Of a DNA stretch of 64,000 nt, positions 56,502 to 64,000 are shown piece by piece (position 1 is the stretch's first letter; each line of letters starts with the position of its first letter). Made by a program: the position numbers and the translations under genes. Below the pieces are notes generated by a model that saw only the letters and a program-made list of their open reading frames with translations, had not been told where the DNA came from and did not search any database. Source of the DNA: Gammaproteobacteria bacterium (GTDB lineage: Bacteria > Pseudomonadota > Gammaproteobacteria > UBA6186 > Azoamicaceae); the NCBI GenBank assembly GCA_030431675.1, contig JAUIIV010000002.1:124001-188000 (forward strand), given 5' to 3'.

Positions 56502-57785
56502 TCACCTTTTAAGCAGGGATTCTAACCCCGAAAATTGTTGGGTTAATCTATCCCAACGTTCTTTATGCAATGTGATTTCTAACAACCAACCACCATCTTC
56601 ATTAATCTGCTCATTAGCTATTGCACCTACTTCGTACAAATAAGCTCGCACTTTTGCCTGCATTGGACTTAATGTTAGCTCACCTTTGACAACATCTGCA
56701 CATAATCTCTCAGCAATTGCCAATTTTAAATCTTCTAAGCCAAGATTTTTTTTGGCTGCTATTTTCACTAGAGATATATTACCGCGATAATCTCTTTCAA
56801 GCCCAACTTGTAAATCAGGTAACAAATCTACTTTATTGTAGACTTCTAACAGCGGTACATTCAAGGACCCAATTTCATGTAAAACTTTTTCTACCTGCAC
56901 TTTCTTCTCACGCCATAGTGGATCATGGCTATCAATTACATGCAATAACAAATCTGCTTGGGCAGTTTCTTCCAATGTAGCACGAAAGGCATCAACTAAG
57001 TCATGGGGTAAATCTTGGATAAAACCAACTGTATCCGCCAAAATCACCTTGCCAACTTGAGGTAAAGGTATTGCTCTTAAAGTAGGATCCAAAGTCGCAA
57101 ACAATTGATCGGCAACGTAAACTGGCTCATCTGTAAGGGCACTAAATAAAGTCGACTTGCCGGTATTGGTATAACCAACCAAAGATACGGTAGGAATACT
57201 AGCTTTTACTCTTGCCCTTCTACTTTGATCACGCTGACGTTTAACTTTTTCTAAGCGCTGCTTAATAACCCTAATCTTTTCCCGAATAGCACGTCTGTCT
57301 TCCTCTAATTGGGTCTCACCAGGTCCGCGCAAACCTATACCACCCTTCTGCCGCTCTAAATGTGTCCAGCCCCTAATCAAGCGAGTAGATAAATGCTGCA
57401 GCTGCGCTAATTCTACCTGCAACTTACCTTCAAAAGTACGGGCCCGCTGCGCGAAGATATCTAGGATAAGACCAGTCCTATCAACTACCCGACACCCCAA
57501 TTCACGCTCTAAATTTCGTTCTTGGGCAGGAGAAAGGTTGTGGTTAACTAACAAAAGTTCTATTTGGTTGGCTTGGGCTAGTTGCTTAATCTCGACAACT
57601 TTGCCTGATCCCAAAAAATATTTAGGATCTGGAACTTCTCTATGGCTGACAACAGTATCTACAATTTCAGCACCAGCGGAAAGAGCAAGCTCTCTAAATT
57701 CTACCAAATCTGCGGTAAGTCTGGGATCACGCGCCTTATTATGAACTAATAAGGCGCGCTCACCAGTATCTGGTCTGTCAAGCAC
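56502..57785 (-). CDS. hflX: GTPase HflX
   Basis: Ribosome-associated GTPase that can split stalled ribosomes. 427 residues. N-terminal HflX domain (GSGKVVEIKQLAQANQIELL), a central helical part with LRGPGETQLEEDRRAIREKI, G1 LVGYTNTGKSTLFSALT, G3 DTVGFIQDLPHDLVDAFRAT and G4 NKVD. GTG start. Lies 10 bases after hfq. Confidence 0.95.
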   Translation of the reverse strand: MLDRPDTGERALLVHNKARDPRLTADLVEFRELALSAGAEIVDTVVSHREVPDPKYFLGSGKVVEIKQLAQANQIELLLVNHNLSPAQERNLERELGCRVVDRTGLILDIFAQRARTFEGKLQVELAQLQHLSTRLIRGWTHLERQKGGIGLRGPGETQLEEDRRAIREKIRVIKQRLEKVKRQRDQSRRARVKASIPTVSLVGYTNTGKSTLFSALTDEPVYVADQLFATLDPTLRAIPLPQVGKVILADTVGFIQDLPHDLVDAFRATLEETAQADLLLHVIDSHDPLWREKKVQVEKVLHEIGSLNVPLLEVYNKVDLLPDLQVGLERDYRGNISLVKIAAKKNLGLEDLKLAIAERLCADVVKGELTLSPMQAKVRAYLYEVGAIANEQINEDGGWLLEITLHKERWDRLTQQFSGLESLLKR

Positions 57786-57794
57786 AGGTATTTC

Positions 57795-58055
57795 TTAAGC
57801 GTTGCCCGGCTCGTGGGCAAATTCTTCTTCAGCAACTGCTTGAGTTAGCTTTACATTGCGAGTAGGAACGACTGTGGAGATAGCATGTTTATATACCATT
57901 TGGCTAACAGTATTTCGCAGCAAAACCACAAACTGATCAAATGACTCAACATGTCCTTGTAGTTTGATTCCATTAACTAAATAAATAGAAACGGGTACGC
58001 GTTCTTTGCGTAAAGCATTTAAAAAAGGATCTTGTAGTGTTTGCCCTTTAGACAT
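57795..58055 (-). CDS. hfq: RNA chaperone Hfq
   Basis: Hexameric Sm-like protein that pairs small RNAs with mRNAs. 86 residues from ATG 58055 with GGAG 9 bases upstream. [20 protein letters not shown] is Sm1 and [13 protein letters not shown] the Sm2 region (YKHAIST). The C-terminal tail is short and acidic, not the long tail of E. coli. Order miaA-hfq-hflX as in E. coli. Confidence 0.97.
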   Translation of the reverse strand: MSKGQTLQDPFLNALRKERVPVSIYLVNGIKLQGHVESFDQFVVLLRNTVSQMVYKHAISTVVPTRNVKLTQAVAEEEFAHEPGNA

Positions 58056-58102
58056 ATTTATTTTCTCCATAGTTGTTTTTAGCGCCTCACCTTAGGCCAT
58101 AA

Positions 58103-59017
58103 TTAAACTGCTATTGAGTGTATCATGGAGTTACTAATGCTATCTAGTGTTTGTTGCGGGTTATTAGTGAAATTAATTGCTGCTGGCCAATTACGTAACC
58201 AAGTATACTGTCTTTTAGCCAACTGTCTTGTAGCAGCAATCGCTTGTTCACGCATTTCGTTGTATGATATTTTTTGCGCTAAATAATTCCAAACTTGTTT
58301 GTAACCTACTGATCTTATTGACGGTAGATTAATATTCAGATCCCCACGCTTGTGTAAAGCTTCTACCTCAGGCACTAACCCAGTATGTAACATTGCATCA
58401 AATCGGGCAGCAATATTTTTATGTAATACAACCCGATCATCAGGAAAAATTGCAAAGGAATGAACTTCACACGGCAAGGGTTTACTATTTGATGCGGCAT
58501 AATTTTCCGCTAATGTTTTACCTGTGATCAGATTAATTTCTAGTGCGCGTTGTAAACGTTGCTGATCGTTTGGATTTAAGCGGGCTGCACTTTCTGGGTC
58601 AATTTGCTGCAAACGTTTATGCATATCTCCCTCTGCATTTATTTGTGCGCGTAAAATAGGGTCAGCCACAGGCAATTCTGACAAACCAAACTGCAAAGCT
58701 TTGAAGTACAACATTGTACCTCCCACCAATAGAGGAACTCTCTGTTGTTGCCAACTAGTATGCATTGCTTGCAAAGCATCAGTACAAAATTGTGCTACTG
58801 AATATGTTTCACATGGTTCGCAAATATCTATTAATCGATGTGGAGCAACTAATTGTTCGTCTATGGTAGGCTTACCAGTGCCAATGTCCATGCCACGATA
58901 AACCATTGCTGAATCTACACTTATAATATCTACTGGGAACCTTCTGGCAACTTGTAACGAAACTGCAGTCTTACCTGCAGCCGTAGGCCCCATTAAAAAA
59001 ATAGCTTTATTCTGCAT
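58103..59017 (-). CDS. miaA: tRNA dimethylallyltransferase MiaA
   Basis: Adds the dimethylallyl group to A37 of tRNAs reading U-starting codons. 304 residues. P-loop FLMGPTAAGKTAVSLQVA, DIISVDSAMVYRGMDIGTGK, LVGGTMLYFKAL and the tRNA-facing RQLAKRQYTWLRN. Separated from mutL by 59 bases and from hfq by 47. Confidence 0.96.
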   Translation of the reverse strand: MQNKAIFLMGPTAAGKTAVSLQVARRFPVDIISVDSAMVYRGMDIGTGKPTIDEQLVAPHRLIDICEPCETYSVAQFCTDALQAMHTSWQQQRVPLLVGGTMLYFKALQFGLSELPVADPILRAQINAEGDMHKRLQQIDPESAARLNPNDQQRLQRALEINLITGKTLAENYAASNSKPLPCEVHSFAIFPDDRVVLHKNIAARFDAMLHTGLVPEVEALHKRGDLNINLPSIRSVGYKQVWNYLAQKISYNEMREQAIAATRQLAKRQYTWLRNWPAAINFTNNPQQTLDSISNSMIHSIAV

Positions 59018-59076
59018 ATGCTTTGAAAATTTCTATAATTATTTACAAAAAAGAGGAAATTGTATCATTATCAAAG

Positions 59077-60252
59077 CTAATCTGCCAGAAGTTCTAATAA
59101 CTTCTCAGCAGAGACAGATTGCCATTCCTTATCCATCCTATGCAAATCACGCAGCAACAAATTATCTCCTTCTTGGGCAATAGCCAGCCGTCGTTTTAAC
59201 GTAGCTAGTACTTTGGGATTGAAATTATCGATAGTATTATTTACCGTATATATGCCCGGCTCTGACACTTCTATGTTAAGGGCATTTCTTAAGGTGTCAG
59301 CAATAAATGCATGTATTATTCTAGGCTCCCTAAACCGTACTTCATGTTTAGTTGGGTGAACATTGACATCTAATGCTACCGGATCAAGTGATAGGTATAA
59401 ACAATAAAATGGCATGCCCCCATCAATACAATAATCTTGATAAACTTGACGCAAAGCATGTGCAATCACCCTATCGCGTATCACCCGACCATTAATAAAA
59501 AAGTACTGATGATTTTCTTGAGATTTAACATTTTCCCCATGGGTTATCCACCCATATAAGCATAAGCCATTTTGCTCTGCATCTATCCAGACTAAATCGT
59601 TTCTGCGCCCACATAGTTTATTAACCCGTAACAACTTAGATTGCTGATCACTACAAATTGGTAATGACTTACACAGTTTATCATTGTGATATAAAGTAAA
59701 TGCAACTTCAAATCTACTTAAGGCAATGCGTCTAAATGTTTCCTCTAGATATTGATACTCTGTACGCGCGCTACGCAGAAACTTCCTGCGTGCCGGCAAG
59801 TTGTAAAACAAGTCCCGCACCTCAACACTAGTTCCCTGTGGATGTGCAATGGGCATTACCTGACCACCTTGCAACACCCATGCATGTTCCTCTTCAGACA
59901 CTTGGGAACTTATCTTAACTCTAGCTACTGCTGCAATACTTGCTAAAGCCTCACCCCTAAAACCTAACGAATTAATTGAGGATAAGTCCTCTGCTGAAGA
60001 AATTTTACTTGTAGCGTGTTGTTGTGTCGCTAACAAGAGGTCATCTTTAACAATACCCCGACCATTATCACGCACACTGATCTCTTTTAAACCACCTTCT
60101 TTGATATGAATCTCTATGCGCGTCGCACCAGCATCAATACTATTTTCTAGTAACTCTTTGAGAACAGATGCAGGCCGCTCTACTACTTCACCTGCTGCAA
60201 TTTTGCCCGCTAGGTCTGGCTCTAATACTTTAATGCGTTCTACGTTGATAAT
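59077..60252 (-). CDS. mutL: DNA mismatch repair protein MutL, N-terminal domain only, likely AUU start
   Basis: 391 residues. The GHKL ATPase domain is complete: KIAAGEVVERPASVLKELLE with NSIDAGATRI, VRDNGRGIVKDDLL, SLGFRGEALASIAAV, and VALDVNVHPTKHEVRF. From there only about 65 residues remain, so the C-terminal dimerisation domain of about 250 is missing, with miaA starting 60 bases on. No ATG, GTG or TTG lies before the conserved part: an in-frame TGA precedes it. The likely start is ATT at 60250-60252, 7 bases after AAGGGGTG. The start overlaps the amidase end by 23 bases. Confidence 0.85.
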   Translation of the reverse strand: MINVERIKVLEPDLAGKIAAGEVVERPASVLKELLENSIDAGATRIEIHIKEGGLKEISVRDNGRGIVKDDLLLATQQHATSKISSAEDLSSINSLGFRGEALASIAAVARVKISSQVSEEEHAWVLQGGQVMPIAHPQGTSVEVRDLFYNLPARRKFLRSARTEYQYLEETFRRIALSRFEVAFTLYHNDKLCKSLPICSDQQSKLLRVNKLCGRRNDLVWIDAEQNGLCLYGWITHGENVKSQENHQYFFINGRVIRDRVIAHALRQVYQDYCIDGGMPFYCLYLSLDPVALDVNVHPTKHEVRFREPRIIHAFIADTLRNALNIEVSEPGIYTVNNTIDNFNPKVLATLKRRLAIAQEGDNLLLRDLHRMDKEWQSVSAEKLLELLAD

Positions 60253-61339
60253 ATTTTTTCACCCCTTGCATGATTGCTGCGGCAATCTTTTGTTGATATT
60301 TTTTATCACGTAAGCGCTGTTCAGTCTTTGGATTAGAAATAAATCCGGTCTCCACTAGCACTGCTGGCATATCTGGCGCACGTAATACCATAAAACCAGC
60401 GCTCTCCACAGATTTCTTGTGCAACGTCGTGGTTTGCCCTAAAGAATGCAAGATATCCTGTGCTGCAGTCAAGCTTGCTTTAGCACTGGCTGTCTTAGAT
60501 AAGTCTAGTAAGACCGACGCCAACACATCCCCCTTATCATCTAGACTTAGTCCACCAACCAAGTCTGCACGATTCTCAGACGCTGCTAACCATCTTGCCG
60601 CTTCGCTAGAGGCCCGCTTGGAAGACAACACAAATACAGAGGCGCCATCTGCAGTTTTATTCTTGTAAGCATCTGCATGGATAGAAATAAATAAATGAGC
60701 ATGTTGCTTACGCGCACGACGCATACGTTCTCGTAAACCTATATACACATCTCGATCTCTAATTAGAATTGCTTGCATACCAGGTTGTTGATTAACCATG
60801 TCTTTAAGATACTTTGCCACGCCTAAGACTACGTCTTTTTCTCTAGTACCACGCGGTCCTATAGCTCCCGGATCATCACCACCATGACCTGCATCTATCG
60901 CCACTAAAAATTTCTGTTGCGCAGCAGACTTCTTAGGTTTATTTGACAAAGTAGTGGCAGGTAATTCTATAACTAGCCGAGGACCGCGTGTAGGAGTACG
61001 TGCCAATAAAGAAACTTTAGGGTCAATTTTTTTAAGTACATCTAATACTATGCGTAATTGCTTATTACCATGTATTCCAGTTCTTATATTACTTACTGGC
61101 ATACCATCCAATGGTACTTTATCTATTTTGGTTTTTAATTCGCATGCCTCAAAATCAATTACAATTCGATTGGGTTTTTCTAAAGTATATACTTTGTATT
61201 TTGGCAGCTCATTGGTTTCAAAAACGATGCTATTAGTATCTTTGCTTGGCCATACCGAAACACTTTTGATAGCGGTTAGCGCACCACATGGCGTTACCCA
61301 AATAAGGCAACACATTAATATAACTATGCTACGTGCCAT
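60230..61339 (-). CDS. N-acetylmuramoyl-L-alanine amidase (AmiB/AmiC type)
   Basis: Cleaves the peptide from peptidoglycan glycan during cell separation. 369 residues. Signal peptide MARSIVILMCCLIWVTPCGA, an AMIN domain (about 25-125; septal targeting), and amidase-3 domain with zinc ligands in VAIDAGHGGDDPGAIG, the Glu of GTREKDVVL, LFISIHADAYKN, and LVETGFISNPKTE. In the place of amiB next to tsaE. Start overlaps the tsaE stop. Confidence 0.94.
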   Translation of the reverse strand: MARSIVILMCCLIWVTPCGALTAIKSVSVWPSKDTNSIVFETNELPKYKVYTLEKPNRIVIDFEACELKTKIDKVPLDGMPVSNIRTGIHGNKQLRIVLDVLKKIDPKVSLLARTPTRGPRLVIELPATTLSNKPKKSAAQQKFLVAIDAGHGGDDPGAIGPRGTREKDVVLGVAKYLKDMVNQQPGMQAILIRDRDVYIGLRERMRRARKQHAHLFISIHADAYKNKTADGASVFVLSSKRASSEAARWLAASENRADLVGGLSLDDKGDVLASVLLDLSKTASAKASLTAAQDILHSLGQTTTLHKKSVESAGFMVLRAPDMPAVLVETGFISNPKTEQRLRDKKYQQKIAAAIMQGVKKYYQRRTH

Positions 61340-61818
61340 TACAGTAGCTTAGTTAAATCTTGTAAAATAGTTGCTGTCTGCTCAGTATTAGCTTTAAGCA
61401 GACACGTACGATGCTGGCCGACTATTTCTAAAGTGATTTCCAAACCAGCAGCTGGTATAGTGCCCTCACCGCGTGTTGGCCATTCAATAATAGTCAAAGC
61501 TTGATCAGTAACGTAATCCCTAAACCCTATAAACTCTAATTCGCTTGGGTCTGTTAAGCGATATAAGTCAAAATGATTTACTAGCAGATTATCTAATGTA
61601 TAAGTCTCAACTAAAGTAAAGGTTGGGCTTTTGGCATTACCCACATATCCTAGCCCATCCAATAATGCGCGTGTAAAAGTTGTTTTCCCAGCACCCAAAT
61701 CACCATGTAAATATATAACCAAGCCTGCCAAACTTGCTTGTGCTACTTTGCGTGCTAACGCCTGCGTGGCCTCCACATCAGGCAAGTCTACCTGTACCTT
61801 ATCCCTTAAAATACTCAT
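61339..61818 (-). CDS. tsaE: tRNA threonylcarbamoyladenosine biosynthesis protein TsaE
   Basis: ATPase needed for t6A modification of tRNAs reading ANN codons, with TsaB/C/D (not in window). 159 residues; Walker A LHGDLGAGKTTFTRALL, SPTFTLVETY, HFDLYRLTDPSELEFIGF and IIEWPTRGEG. First gene of the tsaE-amidase-mutL-miaA-hfq-hflXKC row. Confidence 0.96.
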   Translation of the reverse strand: MSILRDKVQVDLPDVEATQALARKVAQASLAGLVIYLHGDLGAGKTTFTRALLDGLGYVGNAKSPTFTLVETYTLDNLLVNHFDLYRLTDPSELEFIGFRDYVTDQALTIIEWPTRGEGTIPAAGLEITLEIVGQHRTCLLKANTEQTATILQDLTKLL

Positions 61819-62076
61819 ATAACCAACTACATCCTTATTCTTAGTCGATACATATATTATGTTATTAGCTAATGCTTTGGGAAGAGATTACTAGTGTTTA
61901 AGATTTTGCAACGCATAGTATATACAAACCTTTAACTATTTATATTGCCAACTTAGGAGGTTGTTATTATTTACGAACCTAGGGCAAAGGTAATTATAGC
62001 CCTAAACTTGATTTAGCTAGAGCTAAAACAACTGCTGCAGAAGAGAAGCTAGAAAAAAGTTTTACTATTTAAAAAA
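61819..62076. pseudogene. 258-base stretch without an intact gene, possible decayed coding remnant
   Basis: On the + strand a frame open from about 61900 reads with one internal TAG (near 61982) and ends KTTAAEEKLEKSFTI before a stop at about 62072; it has no start codon. An AGGAGG (61956-61961) leads only into a 10-codon frame. A degraded gene is possible but no family is recognisable. Otherwise nothing is seen. Confidence 0.25.
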
Positions 62077-63258
62077 TTAGGCATCGATATCGCTACGTGA
62101 GGGAAATACTTCTACGAGCTGTTGCCAAGGCAATGCAGTTACAAGCTCATTTATGCGCCGCGGCATATTGCAACGGCAAACGATATAAGCTTGTTTAACA
62201 CTGTATTCTGTACAGAATGTCATTAAATGTCTAGCATCTTTAAGTGTTGGATTTTCTGTCAACTTTACCTCTATCGGAACTAATGTATCTTGGCTAGACA
62301 GTACATAATCAATCTCTGGTCCATCATGAGAGCGCCAGTACATAACTTTATACTTAGAATCATAAATTCGTACTAACCTTGATAGTTCAAGCCCAATAAA
62401 TTGTTCAAACTTAAACCCCAAATTGCGAATTGAATTATTATACGCTTCTTTTGCTCCTAATCTGCGCACACCTAAATCAAAAATTATATATTTATTTAAT
62501 TTAACTAATCTTTTCCGTGTATTGCTTTTAGTAAATGGAGCAACGGTCTCTACTAACATACAATCTTGTAAAATTCGGTAATATTCTGCAATCGTATTGT
62601 GGCTAACGCCTAGTTCACTGCCGATAGCACTAAGATTAAGATTATTTCCAGACTCAATACATGCTAATTGTAAAAAGTTACTAAAAGTTCCCATATTTCT
62701 TACCAAAGATTCTTTCCTGACTTCCTCTTCTAAATACAAATTAACATATGTCTCTAGAATCTCCTCTACAGCATCTTGATAACGAATCGAATATATTTCT
62801 GGTAGAGTACCATTTTCTAGAATATAGTGCAGATCTATTTCAGTAGATTGCAATTCTTCTACCATTAATGGTGATAAGGTATATTTAATTACTCGCCCTG
62901 GCAGCAAATTCTTAATTTTCCTTGCTGACGATACGGTAATTATAAATTGAGCTTTTTTTTCATCAATAAGCAATTGAATAGTATCTGTCAAAGATGGAAT
63001 TTTTTGAATTTCATCAATAATTACTATAGGCCTGGATGCTTTTGCTTCGTATAAAGCGCTAATCTCTTGATATAGTACTTCTGCATCTTGCTCATAAGTT
63101 TTTAATGATCTCGCGCGCATAAGATTTATATACAAATCATGCGTGAGTGATGTAACCAAGGTGGTTTTGCCTGTTTGCCTAGGCCCAAAAAGCAGTACGC
63201 TCTTCCCTATAGATATAGAAGCCTGTAATTTTGATGTAATTGCACGCAAATAGGTCAC
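62077..63258 (-). CDS. AAA ATPase with DUF4143-type C-terminus
   Basis: 393 residues. AAA_14 ATPase: Walker A LFGPRQTGKTTLVTSL, Walker B IVIIDEIQKIPSL, then ITVSSARKIKNL. Middle: a winged-helix-like LNLSAIGSELGVSHNTIAEY. C-terminal DUF4143 with the restriction-fold pattern GPEIDYVL...PIEVKLTE. Proteins of this layout are widespread, sometimes with toxin-antitoxin loci; role unknown. Behind a strong promoter that overlaps a palindrome. Confidence 0.88.
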   Translation of the reverse strand: MTYLRAITSKLQASISIGKSVLLFGPRQTGKTTLVTSLTHDLYINLMRARSLKTYEQDAEVLYQEISALYEAKASRPIVIIDEIQKIPSLTDTIQLLIDEKKAQFIITVSSARKIKNLLPGRVIKYTLSPLMVEELQSTEIDLHYILENGTLPEIYSIRYQDAVEEILETYVNLYLEEEVRKESLVRNMGTFSNFLQLACIESGNNLNLSAIGSELGVSHNTIAEYYRILQDCMLVETVAPFTKSNTRKRLVKLNKYIIFDLGVRRLGAKEAYNNSIRNLGFKFEQFIGLELSRLVRIYDSKYKVMYWRSHDGPEIDYVLSSQDTLVPIEVKLTENPTLKDARHLMTFCTEYSVKQAYIVCRCNMPRRINELVTALPWQQLVEVFPSRSDIDA

Positions 63259-63283
63259 AACTCTTTACTTCCATTTTTTGCCA

Positions 63284-63310
63284 AATATTGTAAGTGACGC
63301 TTACAATATT
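63284..63310. repeat. Perfect 11-bp inverted repeat overlapping a promoter
   Basis: AATATTGTAAG (63284-63294), TGACG, CTTACAATATT (63300-63310). A further half-site TGTAAG lies at 63321-63326. The repeat covers the -10 box and start point of the promoter at 63306-63334, which fits an operator. Confidence 0.7.
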
Positions 63311-63334
63311 AGCCTAAAAATGTAAGTTTATCAA
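63306..63334 (-). promoter_or_regulatory. Sigma-70-type promoter of the AAA/DUF4143 gene
   Basis: On the minus strand TTGATA (complement of 63329-63334), 17 bases, TAATAT (complement of 63306-63311). The expected start is about 63298, 40 bases before the ATG, and lies inside the inverted repeat. Confidence 0.6.
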
Positions 63335-63390
63335 TTCTACAAACCTAAAACTGCTTCTTCCACGAAAGGCGTCACAGTTGATTCTTCAAT

Positions 63391-63756
63391 TTATCGTATA
63401 TTTATCCAGCGAGCCCCGGCAGAATCTTCTTCGTCCCTTGCAGGGTTTACCTCACCACTAACATCAACAGAATATAGCACCCCAGTATGCCGAAGAGTAA
63501 GGGTAGGAAAATCTGTGAGACAGAAACACGTCTTAGGCTGGGTAGAACTTATAAGTGTTAACCCAGTCTCCTCTAAAACTTCTCTGGCTAAAGTGTCTAT
63601 AAATGTTTCATGAAACTCCGGCTTCCCACCAGGCAAGTCTAGCAAACCAATATAAGGGCCTCTTTTTTTAGTAATCAACAATATTTCATGTCTTTTAGTA
63701 TTGAGAATAACCGCATATACCCCAAAGCGCTCTCGCTTTACTCTCTCCATACTCAT
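63391..63756 (-). CDS. Nudix hydrolase with apparent nonsense truncation of the C-terminus
   Basis: 121 residues. The Nudix box is complete: GGKPEFHETFIDTLAREVLE followed by ETG (G-x5-E-x7-RE-U-x-EE-x-G-U), so it should bind Mg and cleave a nucleoside diphosphate derivative. The frame stops at TAA after RWINIR, but the next 17 codons in frame read IEESTVTPFVEEAVLGL and only then TAG (63337-63339), a normal Nudix C-terminal helix. A single CAA-to-TAA change would explain this. Substrate unknown. Confidence 0.85.
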   Translation of the reverse strand: MSMERVKRERFGVYAVILNTKRHEILLITKKRGPYIGLLDLPGGKPEFHETFIDTLAREVLEETGLTLISSTQPKTCFCLTDFPTLTLRHTGVLYSVDVSGEVNPARDEEDSAGARWINIR

Positions 63757-63801
63757 CGTAACATTCCTAAAAAATAAGAATTAGCCTCTTACATAATATC
63801 T

Positions 63802-64000
63802 CTACATTGCCAAACTAGGAACAGCATCACTACCCGCGTGTAAGGATTTTAAACTAGATTGGCACTCCTGCAAAGCTGCTCTGGTTTTAGCAATTTGCTC
63901 TGCAGACGGTTTTGGGCACGTAAAGTGCTCACGTAATTGCATGCTTTGCTCAAGAAATATAGCTGCTCTTTGATATTCGCCCAGTTGTTGCAAACTTCTA
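63802..64000 (-). CDS. C-terminal end of a TPR-like protein (5' truncated by window edge)
   Basis: 66 codons, open to the window edge, so the start is outside. SLQQLGEYQRAAIFLEQSMQ has a TPR helix pattern, then a Cys/Pro stretch (HFTCPKPSAEQIAKTRAALQ) and a tail QSSLKSLHAGSDAVPSLAM. Not recognised beyond that. Confidence 0.6.
   Translation of the reverse strand, partial: RSLQQLGEYQRAAIFLEQSMQLREHFTCPKPSAEQIAKTRAALQECQSSLKSLHAGSDAVPSLAM

Noticed and set aside
1-64000. tRNA genes, CRISPR arrays, insertion sequences, integrases
   Set aside because: Looked for in all gaps and none seen; no intergenic gap exceeds about 280 bases.

Overview
The window is a gene-dense, clearly AT-rich stretch of a gammaproteobacterial chromosome. 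The evidence is conserved gene order: tsaE-amidase-mutL-miaA-hfq-hflX-hflK-hflC, rnr-rlmB, rpsF-rpsR-rplI-dnaB-alr, and sdhCDAB-sucABCD with a divergent gltA. Mixed in are genes typical of host-associated gammaproteobacteria: a leucine-rich-repeat protein, a large ankyrin-like protein, an exported zeta-toxin-like kinase, a hexose-phosphate-type transporter, a macrodomain protein and an amino-acid permease. A Legionellales-like, intracellular or host-associated lifestyle is therefore inferred, not proven. I see no tRNA, rRNA, CRISPR array, insertion sequence or integrase.

Layout. 1-7.5 kb (+): the 3' part of argS, ubiG-mupP, the squalene genes hpnC-hpnD-hpnE in overlapping order, msrB and coaBC. 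7.4-12.1 kb: an orphan protein that overlaps coaBC tail to tail, a YciK-like SDR with a degraded active site, then rluB-scpB-scpA-trpS (-). 12.2-14.7 kb (+): yciB-bolA-lipase-lipoprotein-macrodomain. 14.7-24 kb (-): succinyl-CoA synthetase, 2-oxoglutarate dehydrogenase E1/E2 and succinate dehydrogenase, i.e. a contiguous half of the TCA cycle, with gltA divergent. 25.5-31.5 kb: exported zeta-like kinase, OPA-family transporter, small exported protein, pgi and LRR protein. 31.5-37.7 kb: pcnB, two paralogous pilin-like proteins flanking a BamE-like exported protein, and a 950-residue ankyrin-like protein. 37.8-48.2 kb (-): APC permease, RND pump and adaptor, epmB, alr, dnaB, rplI, rpsR, rpsF. 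48.4-51.4 kb: an inserted block (DMT transporter, SDR, third pilin, exported SpeD) between two halves of an otherwise familiar backbone. 51.4-61.8 kb (-): rlmB, rnr, hflC/K/X, hfq, miaA, mutL, amidase, tsaE. 61.8-64 kb: a decayed stretch, an AAA/DUF4143 ATPase behind a palindromic promoter, a Nudix gene with an apparent nonsense stop, and the end of a TPR-like protein.

The most noteworthy observations are: mutL appears to start at AUU behind a strong ribosome binding site and lacks the MutL C-terminal dimerisation domain; two enzyme folds that normally act in the cytosol (SpeD and a zeta-type kinase) carry Sec signal peptides; two pilin-like proteins carry a shared Cys- and Trp-rich C-terminal extension, and all three pilins have Ala rather than Gly before the cleavage site; a YciK-type SDR has lost its catalytic Ser and Lys; and a perfect 11-bp inverted repeat overlaps the -10 box of the DUF4143 ATPase promoter. 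No single new multi-gene system is proven here; the pilin/BamE-like cluster and the exported enzymes are the best candidates for undescribed biology.
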